Assembly (NCBI GenBank): GCA_002493635.1
Contig: DKZL01000050.1
Coordinates: forward strand, 1-64,000
Direction: 5' to 3'
Origin: Ruminococcaceae bacterium UBA7075
Lineage (GTDB): Bacteria; Bacillota; Clostridia; Oscillospirales; Acutalibacteraceae
Length of the DNA stretch: 64,000 bases
In this document: positions 8,112-16,792 of the stretch, in pieces
Position numbering within the stretch: position 1 is the first letter of the stretch
How the letters are laid out: each line of letters begins with the position of its first letter
Made by a program: the position numbers and the translations under genes
The notes under the pieces: generated by a model
The model's input: only the letters and a program-made list of their open reading frames with translations
Databases searched by the model: none
Told to the model about the DNA's origin: nothing

Positions 8112-8654
8112 TTAATCAGCTGTAGGTTCAAGCACACCATAGCCGCCGTCAGCACGTTTATAAACAACATTCACCTCATCTGTTTCTGCATTTATAAACA
8201 TAAAGAAGCTATGATTAACCATATTCATCTCTAAAATAGCCTCATCAATACTGATAGGTTTAATTAACACTTGCTTTTTGCGAACAACCTTATATTCATC
8301 ATCCTCAGTTTCATCAGGTTCTTCAGGGGCTGTCTGCATAACAAAATCATCAATACTTCCCGACTTAATCTTTTTTGCAAGCTTCGTCTTGTTCTTTCTG
8401 ATCTGACGCATCAGCATATCTGTAACTTTATCAAGAGCATCGTTCATCTCAGGCATTGTGCTTTCAACACGATAAACCATACCATTGTCCCTGATAGTAA
8501 TTTCAACAGTCTGACGATTTTTTTCGAGGGTGACAACTACATTTGCAACTGCGTCATCAGAAAACAACTTTTCAAACTTAACAAGCTTTTTCTCTACTCT
8601 GTCCTTGAAGTTTTCTCTGAGATTAACTTTTCTTGCAGTATAAGTAATTTTCAT
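8112..8654 (-). CDS. hpf: Long-form ribosome hibernation promoting factor
   Basis: 180 residues: an N-terminal S30AE domain (1-100, beginning MKITYTARKVNLRENFKD) and the C-terminal dimerisation domain (about 120-180, KQVLIKPISIDEAILEMNMVNHSFFMFINAETDEVNVVYKRADGGYG). The two-domain length marks the long form that pairs 70S ribosomes into 100S dimers in stationary phase (family knowledge). GGGAGG precedes the start. Only 28 bases separate it from yabR, so it is probably co-transcribed. Confidence 0.96.
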   Translation of the reverse strand: MKITYTARKVNLRENFKDRVEKKLVKFEKLFSDDAVANVVVTLEKNRQTVEITIRDNGMVYRVESTMPEMNDALDKVTDMLMRQIRKNKTKLAKKIKSGSIDDFVMQTAPEEPDETEDDEYKVVRKKQVLIKPISIDEAILEMNMVNHSFFMFINAETDEVNVVYKRADGGYGVLEPTAD

Positions 8655-8682
8655 AAATTATGCCTCCCTTTTATTAGGTAAT

Positions 8683-9198
8683 TTATTTTCTGCCGTTGCT
8701 ATTACCTCTGCGGCTGTAACCACGGCTTTCTCCGCCACGTTTTAAGTCAGACATTTTATCTTCGCTTGTCTGCTTGAATTTTGACATCATATCTTCAAAG
8801 GATGATGGTGCACTCTTGCGTGAATTCTGCCACTCATAATCCCCGGGAGATGTAACAGGAGGTGCAGGCTTGTATGGCTGTCTGGGCTTACGGCTCTGCT
8901 GCTTATCATCCCTGTCTCCTCTGTCATTTTTATCGCCTCTCGGCTTTCTGGGATGCTGCTGTTCCTTTGGAAGTGCCTGCTTGATCGACAAACTTATTTT
9001 GCCGTTTTCCATAGAAAGCACTTTCACCTTAACTGTCTGTCCCATCTTAACAAAATCATTAATTTCATTAACAAACGTAGGTGCTACCTCTGAGATATGT
9101 ACCATTCCTGTTTTTGATTCCGGCAAATCAACAAAAGCACCAAATTTTGTAATTCCTGAAACCTTACCTTCTAAAACCATTCCGACTTCAATCGACAT
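8683..9198 (-). CDS. yabR: S1-domain RNA-binding protein YabR
   Basis: 171 residues. One S1 OB-fold fills residues 1-75 (VGMVLEGKVSGITKFGAFVDL...TGMVHISEV...VKVKVLSMENGKISLSIK). The remainder is a long, low-complexity tail rich in Lys, Arg, Asp, Gly and Pro, probably disordered and RNA-binding. Position directly after divIC matches B. subtilis yabR; related proteins (general stress protein 13) bind the 30S ribosome. The ribosome binding site AAGGGG lies about 13 bases upstream, a loose spacing. Confidence 0.92.
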   Translation of the reverse strand: MSIEVGMVLEGKVSGITKFGAFVDLPESKTGMVHISEVAPTFVNEINDFVKMGQTVKVKVLSMENGKISLSIKQALPKEQQHPRKPRGDKNDRGDRDDKQQSRKPRQPYKPAPPVTSPGDYEWQNSRKSAPSSFEDMMSKFKQTSEDKMSDLKRGGESRGYSRRGNSNGRK

Positions 9199-9233
9199 AA
9201 AATTTTATTACCCCTTAAAAATATTCTACCCTT

Positions 9234-9608
9234 TTATTCACCGGCAACATTGATAAAAATTCTTTCACCTTCGCCGATATATCCCATATCTTCTTTTGCT
9301 ATTTTTTCAATATACTCCTCAAGCTCTTCACCGGTATAGTGCTGAACTTTTTCAAGATATTGGGTCTGAATTTCAACAACATTAATCTGTTGCTGTAATT
9401 TTTGAAGCTCAATTCGCTTTTTAGAAATTTCTACACTTTGATTTATAATAGTAATTACAGCATAAAACACAAAACCGATAATTGCAATATAGAGCAAAAA
9501 ATGTCTTTTTCTGCGAACTTTTTTAGGTTTAATCTCCTTGATGTCAGCTTCAGGCAAGGAAGCATTCACTTTGCTCTCCTCAGCCTTTTTATCATCATTT
9601 TTCATCAT
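9234..9608 (-). CDS. divIC: Septum formation initiator DivIC/FtsB-like
   Basis: 124 residues: a basic cytoplasmic N-terminus (PKKVRRKRHF, about 28-37), one transmembrane helix (about 37-57), then a heptad coiled coil (ISKKRIELQKLQQQINVVEIQTQYLEK is its core) and a short globular end. Family knowledge: DivIC pairs with FtsL and DivIB in the divisome. It overlaps yabQ by 14 bases, which implies translational coupling. A second Met codon follows the first, and either may be used. Confidence 0.92.
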   Translation of the reverse strand: MMKNDDKKAEESKVNASLPEADIKEIKPKKVRRKRHFLLYIAIIGFVFYAVITIINQSVEISKKRIELQKLQQQINVVEIQTQYLEKVQHYTGEELEEYIEKIAKEDMGYIGEGERIFINVAGE

Positions 9609-10074
9609 TAACTATAACCCTTTGCTTTTTAGCTTTATCCGTCAATTTCTTTTTGATTATACTACATCTATTAATGATATTATACAATATATCGTGAGTG
9701 ATTTTCAATAGCTTTTTTGTAAAATTTTTAAGTTTCTGCATAATTTTGTTAGTAACTTTTTTGAGAAATTTAATAACAGGGACATAAACACGTGAAAATG
9801 CTCTTCCCAGAGTGAGCCTGTATGCCAAAAAACCTAAAAGACAGCCTGCAAAAATATATATTCTCACATATCCCATAATATATACAAGTGAAAAATAATA
9901 TATGACAATCGAAACACATAGCATATAAAATATGTCAACCGCAACAGTCGATGACTTTTTTGAACAGAAAGCAAGCCTGAACATTTTAAAAGGAGCATAT
10001 ATAAATCCGAATCCTACGCCCAATATCAGCGAATACAGAAATGCGGCAGATTGCTGTGCAAATGTAAGCTCCAT
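9595..10074 (-). CDS. yabQ: Spore cortex protein YabQ
   Basis: 159 residues with three or four hydrophobic helices in the first 100 residues (around 10-30, 45-65 and 70-90), followed by a strongly basic Lys-rich tail. Length, topology and place between yabP and divIC fit YabQ, an outer-forespore membrane protein needed for cortex formation under sigma-E control in B. subtilis. GGGTGAG precedes the ATG, and the gene lies 11 bases after yabP. Confidence 0.92.
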   Translation of the reverse strand: MELTFAQQSAAFLYSLILGVGFGFIYAPFKMFRLAFCSKKSSTVAVDIFYMLCVSIVIYYFSLVYIMGYVRIYIFAGCLLGFLAYRLTLGRAFSRVYVPVIKFLKKVTNKIMQKLKNFTKKLLKITHDILYNIINRCSIIKKKLTDKAKKQRVIVNDEK

Positions 10075-10085
10075 TATTACTCACC

Positions 10086-10358
10086 CTATCTGAAAAGTTT
10101 AGAAAGTCTTGAACGAGTGTTATCAGACTGCAAATACTGCATTGCGTTGATTTTACCGTCTATTGTGACATCGCCTGTTTCAAGATTGAGCTTGTCAATA
10201 TGCAGTCCTTCTCCTTTGACTATCAGAAGTCCGTTTGAGGTTTGCACTGAAACTGTTTCCTCATTAAATCCGTTGACATCCTCAGCACCTGTTAAAACAA
10301 GCTTTTGTCTGTTATCAAGCATCATCGTATGATTTTTTGCTTTAATTGCATCCGGCAC
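10086..10358 (-). CDS. yabP: Sporulation protein YabP
   Basis: 90 residues with the YabP/YqfC-type fold signature (NRQKLVLTGAEDVNGFNEETV...TSNGLLIVKGEGLHIDKLNLETGDVTIDGKI). The start codon is GTG (MPDAIKAKNH). Its ribosome binding site, GGGGG at 10366-10370, is the 3' end of a 15-bp perfect hairpin stem (see the separate entry), so translation may be gated. Together with yabQ it forms the sporulation pair of the cluster. Confidence 0.93.
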   Translation of the reverse strand: MPDAIKAKNHTMMLDNRQKLVLTGAEDVNGFNEETVSVQTSNGLLIVKGEGLHIDKLNLETGDVTIDGKINAMQYLQSDNTRSRLSKLFR

Positions 10359-10365
10359 AATAATA

Positions 10366-10404
10366 CCCCCGTATAATTTAAGATTACCCTAAATTATACG
10401 GGGG
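10366..10404 (-). promoter_or_regulatory. Hairpin sequestering the yabP ribosome binding site
   Basis: CCCCCGTATAATTTA (10366-10380) and its exact complement (10390-10404) form a 15-bp stem with a 9-base loop. On the minus strand the 3' arm ends in GGGGG, eight bases before the GTG start. It may act as a translation or transcription attenuator; the following TATTATT is too short for a classic terminator. Confidence 0.6.
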
Positions 10405-10495
10405 AACATTTAGAATTATGCCTCATACTGAGGGTCGCTTAACAGTGAATAAGTATTATGAGGATTTTTGTATGAATTTACATATGCAGTTAATA

Positions 10496-10738
10496 TTAGA
10501 TTACAGCCTCATACATTGTGATTGCGTCTTCTTTTCTGACAACCTCTTTAACTTCAGTAACTCTTACCTTTACACTGCGTGCGCCAAGTGTAATTTCAAT
10601 AACATCGCCTGTTTTTACATCATAAGAAGCACGGGCAACCTTGCCGTTGACGGTGATTTTGCCTGCATCACAAGCCTCATTGGCAACTGTCCTGCGTTTT
10701 ATCAAACGAGACACCTTTAAATATTTGTCAAGTCTCAT
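10496..10738 (-). CDS. rqcP: S4-domain RNA-binding protein RqcP (YabO/HslR)
   Basis: 80 residues, essentially one S4 domain: MRLDKYLKVSRLIKRRTVANEACDAGKITVNGK. Family knowledge: YabO/RqcP works with RqcH to add C-terminal Ala tails on stalled 50S ribosomes; the E. coli relative is Hsp15. Start 10738 is chosen because GGAGG stands just upstream; the frame continues to 10765 without such support. It sits upstream of yabP as in Bacillus. Confidence 0.95.
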   Translation of the reverse strand: MRLDKYLKVSRLIKRRTVANEACDAGKITVNGKVARASYDVKTGDVIEITLGARSVKVRVTEVKEVVRKEDAITMYEAVI

Positions 10739-10892
10739 ATTTCCTCCTTTTTTCAGACGCTTCATAAGTTTTTCTAAAAATGTAACACTTCTATCCCGAA
10801 GATTTACTTAGGTTATATGGTAAATATCATAATGCACTAATAAAGGTTAAATTAATGTTTAGTGGTTTTATAAAACTTTTAATAAACAAACA

Positions 10893-10969
10893 TAGGGAAC
10901 GACCCCCGTGTCGTTCCTATTGGTACAGTGCTATTTTCGAGTTAGGAACGACACGGTGGTCGTTCCCTA
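10893..10969. repeat. 77-bp element with 27-bp inverted repeats
   Basis: Arms 10893-10919 and 10943-10969 are complementary at 26 of 27 positions. Each arm is itself partly palindromic (GGAACGAC ... GTCGTTCC), so cruciform or stem-in-stem structures are possible. It has the look of a small dispersed repeat of the REP/MITE kind; no target-site duplication is obvious. Confidence 0.75.
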
Positions 10970-11091
10970 CAAACTGTTAAAAAACTTTTGCTCAACTTCA
11001 AAAAATGAGCTATGATTTTCACCAATAAATCAAAGTACACCTTCGAGTCGGAATGGTTATATTTTAAATAAAACCTATGAAGAGTGATAAA

Positions 11092-11131
11092 AAATAAAAA
11101 GCCGATATTGATACATTGTATCAGCATCGAC
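11092..11131 (-). terminator. Terminator of hup
   Basis: On the minus strand a 15-base arm (GTCGATGCTGATACA) pairs with TGTATCAATATCGGC, using two wobbles, and is followed by TTTTTATTTTTT. Confidence 0.8.
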
Positions 11132-11147
11132 TTATCTGTAAACAAAA

Positions 11148-11423
11148 TTACTTATTTACAATATCCTTAAAGCCCTTGCCAGCCTTGAATGCAGGAACCT
11201 TAGAAGCAGGAATTTCAATCTTATTACCTGTTCTTGGATCACAACCTGTTCTTGCATTTCTTGTGCGCTGCTCAAATGTACCAAAGCCTGTAAGCTGAAT
11301 CTTGTCACCAGCTGCAACTGTTTCAATTATTGTATCGATTACAGCAGTAACTGCCTTTTCAGCATCCTTCTTAGAAATGCCGCTTTTCTCTGCAACTGCA
11401 GCAATAAGTTCTGTCTTTTTCAT
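11148..11423 (-). CDS. hup: HU-type DNA-binding protein
   Basis: 91 residues, the standard HU length: MKKTELIAAVAEKSGISKKDAEKAVTAVIDTI for the dimer core, GFGTFEQRTRNARTGCDPRTGNKIEIPASKVPAFKAGK for the DNA-grasping beta arm and C-terminus. It binds and bends DNA as a homodimer in the nucleoid. It sits 27 bases downstream of mazG and carries its own strong terminator, so it can be expressed as the last gene of the yabM-mazG-hup unit. Confidence 0.97.
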   Translation of the reverse strand: MKKTELIAAVAEKSGISKKDAEKAVTAVIDTIIETVAAGDKIQLTGFGTFEQRTRNARTGCDPRTGNKIEIPASKVPAFKAGKGFKDIVNK

Positions 11424-11449
11424 TGTGAAAACCTCCGTTAATTTTACAT

Positions 11450-12235
11450 TTATTTAACTTCATCCCAAAGAGAATCAAGTTCCGAAATTGAAGCCGTTTT
11501 CATATTAATTCCACGCTCGCAAGCAAGCTGTTCAACCTTTGAAAAACGGTCCGTGAATTTGTCGCAGGCGTCATATAATGCGTGTTCGCTGTCGATATTC
11601 AGAAAGCGAGCTACATTAACTGCAGAAAATAGCACATCGCCAAGCTCTTCACGTTGATTAGCCTTGTCGTTGTTTTTGATAGCCTCTTTAAGTTCATCGC
11701 ACTCTTCATAGAGTTTATCAAGAGCACCGTCAACGCTTTCCCAGTCAAACCCGACCTTTGCAGCCTTACCCTGAATTTTGGCACTGCGCATAAGAGAAGG
11801 TAATGCACGTGAAACACTTTGTATTGCCTCTGTCTGAGTTGTCTGAGATTTTGTTTGCATCTTTACAGCATCCCAATTACTAAGCGCTTCCCCGGTATTG
11901 TTTGCACTGAGGTTGCCAAACACATGCGGATGACGCACTACGAGCTTTTGGCATACACCGTCAATAACCTCATTAATATCAAAAGTGCCACGCTCGTTTT
12001 CCATCTCAGCGTGCATTGCAACCTGAAGCATAACATCGCCGAGTTCTTCCTTGAGAAGCTCAGTATCTTCTGTATCAATAGCCTCTATTGCCTCATAGGT
12101 TTCTTCAATGAAGTTTGCACGAATGGACTTATGCGTCTGCTCCATATCCCAAGGACAACCGCCCGGTGCTCTGAGCACACGTACAATTTTAATCAGGTCA
12201 TCAAAGTTATATTTTGATTTGATTTCAAAATCCAT
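11450..12235 (-). CDS. mazG: Nucleoside triphosphate pyrophosphohydrolase MazG
   Basis: 261 residues with two MazG repeats. The N-terminal repeat has LRAPGGCPWDMEQTHKSI and the metal-binding pattern EETYEA...ELGDVMLQVAMHAE; the C-terminal repeat repeats it as EECDELKEA...EELGDVLFSAVN. It hydrolyses (d)NTPs to monophosphates, for house-cleaning and lowering ppGpp (family knowledge). In Bacillus the homologue is the C-terminal half of YabN; here the methylase half is absent. GGAG precedes the ATG. Confidence 0.95.
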   Translation of the reverse strand: MDFEIKSKYNFDDLIKIVRVLRAPGGCPWDMEQTHKSIRANFIEETYEAIEAIDTEDTELLKEELGDVMLQVAMHAEMENERGTFDINEVIDGVCQKLVVRHPHVFGNLSANNTGEALSNWDAVKMQTKSQTTQTEAIQSVSRALPSLMRSAKIQGKAAKVGFDWESVDGALDKLYEECDELKEAIKNNDKANQREELGDVLFSAVNVARFLNIDSEHALYDACDKFTDRFSKVEQLACERGINMKTASISELDSLWDEVK

Positions 12236-12316
12236 TTCAATTCTCCATTACCTTGCAATAAATATTGTATTATATTGTGCCATCAACAAAGGCACACATA
12301 ACACGCAATTACTATT

Positions 12317-14113
12317 TTAACCAATTAAGTGCCATTTTTCAAGTACTTTTGCAATTTTTTCACCTTTAGGCAAAAATTTAATCTCCGTAGCAGTAAAAGC
12401 ACGCAATATCAACAAAGAAATGATATAAACCACCACTGCAGCAACAATAGCAAGCACTGTTGAAACACACTGAGGTACAATACCGCTCATAAAATAATTA
12501 ACAGTATAGGCTGCTGCTGAACTCAGAACTGCACCCATAAGCGGTTTGATTGTAGTTGTATAAAAATTAATTTTAATATTTGAATATCTTATAAGCAGGA
12601 AGGTTCCTATTATCAGAATAACAGCATATGCTACAAGCGAACCTGCCGTTGCACCCTGAATATTAACCTCGGGAATACTTACAAACATCCAGGTAATAGC
12701 AATCTTAATCAGCATGCATACCGTATAAAGCTTCATCGGCACATTAACTTTACCAACACCCTGAAGCATACTGCAAATAGGAGTTACTGCCGCAGTAAAT
12801 ATCGTTGTAATGCCCATTATCATTAAAACATTACCGCCTATGTCAACTATTGCCTCATCAGCATATATCAACTGCATAATAGGACGTGCAAGCACGCTCA
12901 AACCGAGTGACATAGGAAGCGTGAACAGCATTGTCATTCTTACGACAGTTTCAATAGATTTTTTTAATTCAGATTTATTACCCTTTGTCCACGCACTTGT
13001 AACATTCGGCATTGCGCTTGAACCAAATACCTGTGTTACAGCAGTTACAAGCTGCATAAGAGTAAGTGCCGAAGAATAGCAACCCCACAAACGTGTATGT
13101 AGAGTAATTTCGTCACCATAGAACACGTCCTTAGGGAAATAAGCACTGTACTGAGCCTCAAGAGCCGTTGGATTTGACTCAACCAAGCCGAGCAGAACAC
13201 GCTGAATTATAAATTGGTCAACAAGCGAACCAAGGCTCATAATAAGAGCACCCATAGCTATCGGTAATGCTGTTTTGCAAATTAAAACAAGAGTTTCCTT
13301 TGCTGTTCGGGCATCAATTGAGCTTTCGTAATATTCCTTTGGAATACCGTCGCCTTTTATTTTAAAAAGCAGATAATAATAAATGAACGAACACAAACTG
13401 CCAAGAGAAATACCGCAGATAGCACCTGCAACCGAAAAAGCAAGAATCGTGTTTTGTGCTTCAATTTCATTATCAAAGGTAAAACCTAAGAATGTTCCGG
13501 TGCTTTCATATGAATCAATACCGAAACGCATTACAAAATATGCAAGTAAAGCACCTATAACAAGCTTTACTGCGGCTTCTATAATCTCAGATACGGCTGT
13601 TGGCACCATATTGCGCTGTCCCTCAAAGTAACCGCGATAAATTGAAACCAAACAGCCAAACAGAATTGTCGGAGCAAGGCACATCATTGCATATATTGAA
13701 TAAGGAGACTTTATACCTTTTACATAGAAAAAGCTGCCTATAACCATTATGAGCAGAGAAACTATGCCGACAATAACAAAAAACGGCTTTGAAACCCTGT
13801 GAATCTGCTTTACATCTTTATAGCGTTTTTGTGCGATACTTTCCGACACAAGACGGGAAATTGCAATAGGCAATCCGCCTGTGGCAACTGTGAAAATTAC
13901 AACAAAAATCTCATAGGCATTGCTGTAAAGTCCCGTGCCCATTGTTGCATATCCCTGACCAAAGGTAGAATAGATATTTGTGAGAAGTACCTTGTCAATA
14001 AGTCCGAACACCTTGACAATAATCATACTCACTGTAAGAACTGCAGCACCCTTCAGAAAGGTTTGTGACACGTCTTTTTCGGAGTTGGCTACTGCATTAT
14101 ATTTTTTTGCCAA
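12317..14113 (-). CDS. yabM: MOP-family lipid flippase YabM/SpoVB-like
   Basis: About 598 residues with 14 predicted transmembrane helices of the MATE/MOP polysaccharide-flippase fold (first helices FLKGAAVLTVSMIIVKVFGLIDK, then ATGGLPIAISRLVSE). Related proteins (MurJ, SpoVB, YabM) flip lipid-linked wall precursors. Adjacency to mazG and hup fits B. subtilis yabM. I place the start at a TTG (14113), because AGGTG lies seven bases before it. A TTG two codons upstream would be too close to that site. Confidence 0.9.
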   Translation of the reverse strand: MAKKYNAVANSEKDVSQTFLKGAAVLTVSMIIVKVFGLIDKVLLTNIYSTFGQGYATMGTGLYSNAYEIFVVIFTVATGGLPIAISRLVSESIAQKRYKDVKQIHRVSKPFFVIVGIVSLLIMVIGSFFYVKGIKSPYSIYAMMCLAPTILFGCLVSIYRGYFEGQRNMVPTAVSEIIEAAVKLVIGALLAYFVMRFGIDSYESTGTFLGFTFDNEIEAQNTILAFSVAGAICGISLGSLCSFIYYYLLFKIKGDGIPKEYYESSIDARTAKETLVLICKTALPIAMGALIMSLGSLVDQFIIQRVLLGLVESNPTALEAQYSAYFPKDVFYGDEITLHTRLWGCYSSALTLMQLVTAVTQVFGSSAMPNVTSAWTKGNKSELKKSIETVVRMTMLFTLPMSLGLSVLARPIMQLIYADEAIVDIGGNVLMIMGITTIFTAAVTPICSMLQGVGKVNVPMKLYTVCMLIKIAITWMFVSIPEVNIQGATAGSLVAYAVILIIGTFLLIRYSNIKINFYTTTIKPLMGAVLSSAAAYTVNYFMSGIVPQCVSTVLAIVAAVVVYIISLLILRAFTATEIKFLPKGEKIAKVLEKWHLIG

Positions 14114-14148
14114 AATCAATCACCTATATTTTTAAGCGTAATTGCTTA

Positions 14149-14619
14149 TTATTCTACAACAGAATTATCTTCTTCTGTAACATTCTCAGTAACTTCCTGT
14201 GCAGGACTTTCTGTTGTCTCATTTTCATCTTCATCTGCAAGTACTTCATCCTCAAGTTTTGCACCGCAAATGTTGCAGAAAAGCGAATTTTTGGGCACGT
14301 TTGCCTCACACTGAGGACATTTTTTCAGATTTTTAGCAGAAGCTAAATTCTGATTAATTGTATCAAGATTTTCCTTGAGCTCGGTAATCTCGTTAACAAT
14401 TCTTGTAATATCAGCAGTACAGTCAGCAGAAGATGTCTGGGACTTATATGTCAAAGCTCCAAGTTCCTTGAGTTTCTTGTTAATTTCTCCTCGAAGCTCT
14501 GCGGCAGCAAGCTTCTGCTTTGAAGAATCATAAACAAAGGTAGCTTTTTTTGAAACAACTGAGGCAGCAGCCTTTGCGTTTACAACAACATCATCAAGGA
14601 TTCCGTCAAATTTTCCCAT
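14149..14619 (-). CDS. Coiled-coil protein with C-terminal zinc ribbon
   Basis: 156 residues. A Lys/Ala-rich helical N-terminus (MGKFDGILDDVVVNAKAA) and a coiled coil (about 40-95, with leucine heptads) lead to a zinc ribbon with CPQCEANVPKNSLFCNICGAKL (two CxxC knuckles, about 99-120). An acidic Glu/Thr-rich tail ends the protein. I do not know a defined function; similar short zinc-ribbon proteins are common and uncharacterised in Clostridia. It has its own strong promoter at 14685-14713 and lies just upstream of yabM, 35 bases away. Confidence 0.85.
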   Translation of the reverse strand: MGKFDGILDDVVVNAKAAASVVSKKATFVYDSSKQKLAAAELRGEINKKLKELGALTYKSQTSSADCTADITRIVNEITELKENLDTINQNLASAKNLKKCPQCEANVPKNSLFCNICGAKLEDEVLADEDENETTESPAQEVTENVTEEDNSVVE

Positions 14620-14684
14620 AATAATACGACCTTTCTAAATTATCATCACAAAACCGGATTTGACTGTGAATATTTGTAAAATAG

Positions 14685-14713
14685 ATTATATCACTGTTTA
14701 TATTAATAATCAA
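14685..14713 (-). promoter_or_regulatory. Sigma-A promoter of the zinc-ribbon gene
   Basis: TTGATT (14708-14713), a 17-base spacer and TATAAT (14685-14690) read on the minus strand, with a leader of roughly 60 bases to the start at 14619. It may also serve the yabM-mazG-hup genes downstream. Confidence 0.75.
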
Positions 14714-14718
14714 CAGTA

Positions 14719-16164
14719 TTATTTACAATAAAATTTTGAAATTGCCTCCTTCTTTTTAATTAATTCCTCAAAACGATTTATATATTCATATGGATATTTA
14801 AAATTAAAAATACGTTCAAGATAGTCGGTCTCTGCCCCTGCTCTTCTCAGTTTTGTAACTCCTCCCGAGCCGCAGGCAAGAATCGTATGCGTTTCATCCA
14901 TAACATAGACATTATAAAGACTTTCAAAGCCCTTTTTAGACCAGCCTACATTCTCAAGATTACCCACCATTCTGCTTTGGCGGTACAGATAATACGGAAT
15001 ATAGCTGTCATTTGTAAGCTTTTCTTTAGTGTGCTCAAGCATTTTCCTTGCAATTTCGGCATCCCTGCAATTTAAAGCCGCACCGTTTGTAGTAAGTGTT
15101 GACGCACGCTTCATACAAAGTGTGTGTACAGTAATACATTCAGCATTCAAATCACTCATTGCATCAAGTGATTTTACAAAGCTTTCAAGCGTATCTGTCG
15201 GCAAGCCTGCGATGAGGTCAGTATTTATATTTGTAAAGCCGCACTTTCTTGCAAGCTCAAATGCATCAAAAAACTGCTGCGCCGTATGCTTTCTTCCAAT
15301 TTCTTTTAAAACATCATCATTTATAGTCTGCGGATTAATGCTGATTCTATCCACTTTATTTTCTTTTAACGAATATAGCTTTTCGCTGTCAATAGTATCG
15401 GGTCTGCCCGCTTCAACCGTAAACTCACGGCAGGTTGACATATCAAAGCTTGAATTAACAGTGCCAATAACTCTGTTAAGCTGTTCAGCATTAAGTGTGG
15501 TCGGAGTTCCGCCGCCGAAATATACTGTTTCAAGTCTTAATCCAAGGGAGTTCGCAATTTCGGCAGTCGTCTTTATTTCCTCACACAAAAGCTCAACATA
15601 GGGAGCAATCATCGCATTCGCACGTTCTACGGATGACATTACAAATGAACAATAACTGCATCTTGACGGACAGAAAGGCACCCCTACATAAAGGCTGAAT
15701 GATTCGGGTCGGGACAGGTCAAGAATTTTCTTTTCATTAACCTCTGTCTGTTCTGCAAGCCTAAGCTTTTCTTCGCTCACAAAATAATCTTTCAGCAATT
15801 TATCTTTTGCTGCCTGTTCTCCGTATTTTTGCGACAGCTTTCTCAAAAGCTTTACGGGGCGCACACCGGTAAGCATTCCCCACGGCTGCTTAATTGCTGC
15901 AAAATCGCACAAAATTTTATACAGCATCTGACAGGTTACAAGCTCATTCTGCTCCTTATCACTTGAAACATCGGCAGATTTGCAAACGCTGAAATCTCCG
16001 ATTTTAACTTTAACTGTCAGCTTGTCGGAAAGCTCGGAATAAATGTACGGCTCCTCTGCCTTGTCAAACTCTCTGAAAACGCTGATTTTTTCATTCGGGA
16101 AAAAGAGCTGAGTAACATTTTCAAGTTCAAACCAGAAAGTATGATTTTTTACATATAAATTCAT
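14719..16164 (-). CDS. hemZ: Oxygen-independent coproporphyrinogen III oxidase-like radical SAM enzyme HemZ
   Basis: 481 residues. The radical SAM cluster CPSRCSYC has Cys165, Cys169 and Cys172. It is followed by GGGTPTT and conserved steps of the HemN/HemZ family (INPQTI...GRKHT, DLIAGLPTDT). The N-terminal 150 residues are the HemZ-specific extension. B. subtilis HemZ is the nearest namesake; its activity in anaerobes without a full haem pathway is not proven, so the substrate is uncertain. Its ATG is only a few bases downstream of the stop of the MBL-hydrolase gene, so the two are coupled. Confidence 0.9.
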   Translation of the reverse strand: MNLYVKNHTFWFELENVTQLFFPNEKISVFREFDKAEEPYIYSELSDKLTVKVKIGDFSVCKSADVSSDKEQNELVTCQMLYKILCDFAAIKQPWGMLTGVRPVKLLRKLSQKYGEQAAKDKLLKDYFVSEEKLRLAEQTEVNEKKILDLSRPESFSLYVGVPFCPSRCSYCSFVMSSVERANAMIAPYVELLCEEIKTTAEIANSLGLRLETVYFGGGTPTTLNAEQLNRVIGTVNSSFDMSTCREFTVEAGRPDTIDSEKLYSLKENKVDRISINPQTINDDVLKEIGRKHTAQQFFDAFELARKCGFTNINTDLIAGLPTDTLESFVKSLDAMSDLNAECITVHTLCMKRASTLTTNGAALNCRDAEIARKMLEHTKEKLTNDSYIPYYLYRQSRMVGNLENVGWSKKGFESLYNVYVMDETHTILACGSGGVTKLRRAGAETDYLERIFNFKYPYEYINRFEELIKKKEAISKFYCK

Positions 16165-16165
16165 A

Positions 16166-16792
16166 TTATACTCTTCTCATAATATAATTGTAGTTTCTTT
16201 CGTATTCAAGACTTGTCAGCTGACCGTGTCCGGGAATACAAGTATAATCTCCGTTAATGTCCTTGAGCTTTTTGAGCGACTGAATCATTTTCTCATCATT
16301 ACCTGTGGGTAAATCGGTTCTTCCATAACTTTGACGAAACAGCGTGTCACCGCAGATTATTGTTTCATCAAAAATATAGCATCCGCAGCCTGATGTATGC
16401 CCCGGAGTTGTAATATACTTAATTTCGGTTTCACCAAGATTAAAAAAGTCGCCGTCGTCAAGCTGAATATCAGATTCAAAAGGTTCAAGCTTCAATCCGT
16501 GCTTTGCACTCAGGTTCAACTCAGGTCTGCTCAAAAATTCATTGGTTGCCTTACCGCATACAATTTTGGCATCAAACATTTTTGCAAGCTGTTTCGCATA
16601 ACCGATATGGTCATAATGACCGTGAGTAAGCATAACATATGCAAGCTTTCCGCCGTTTGATTCTATATCGGCAATCAAAGCTTCCGATTTATCTCCAGGA
16701 TCGCTCACTGCCATAGTTCCTGTTTTTTCATCAGTAAGCAGACAACAATTTGTTGCAAGCGCAGTAACATTATAAATCTTTATTTTTATCAT
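16166..16792 (-). CDS. MBL-fold hydrolase (glyoxalase II-like, YqgX type)
   Basis: 208 residues. The metallo-beta-lactamase signature THGHYDH spans 56-62, followed by the downstream metal residues in GHTSGCGCYIF, ICGDTLF and PGHGQLTS. Short members like this lack the C-terminal glyoxalase II domain, so the substrate is unknown. The reading frame overlaps dtd by four bases (ATGA), indicating an operon dtd-MBL-hemZ. Confidence 0.9.
   Translation of the reverse strand: MIKIKIYNVTALATNCCLLTDEKTGTMAVSDPGDKSEALIADIESNGGKLAYVMLTHGHYDHIGYAKQLAKMFDAKIVCGKATNEFLSRPELNLSAKHGLKLEPFESDIQLDDGDFFNLGETEIKYITTPGHTSGCGCYIFDETIICGDTLFRQSYGRTDLPTGNDEKMIQSLKKLKDINGDYTCIPGHGQLTSLEYERNYNYIMRRV

Larger units (their letters stand above)
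10739..11147. other. Intergenic region between hup and rqcP
   Basis: This 409-base gap contains the hup terminator (11092-11131) and a 77-base inverted-repeat element (10893-10969). The stretches 10775-10890 and 10970-11090 show no gene with a ribosome binding site. Confidence 0.6.

Noticed and set aside
15029..15601. A 190-codon plus-strand open frame inside hemZ
   Set aside because: It is antisense to the well-conserved radical SAM gene, has no ribosome binding site, and its composition (Ser/Phe/Val rich) is what a reversed coding strand gives.
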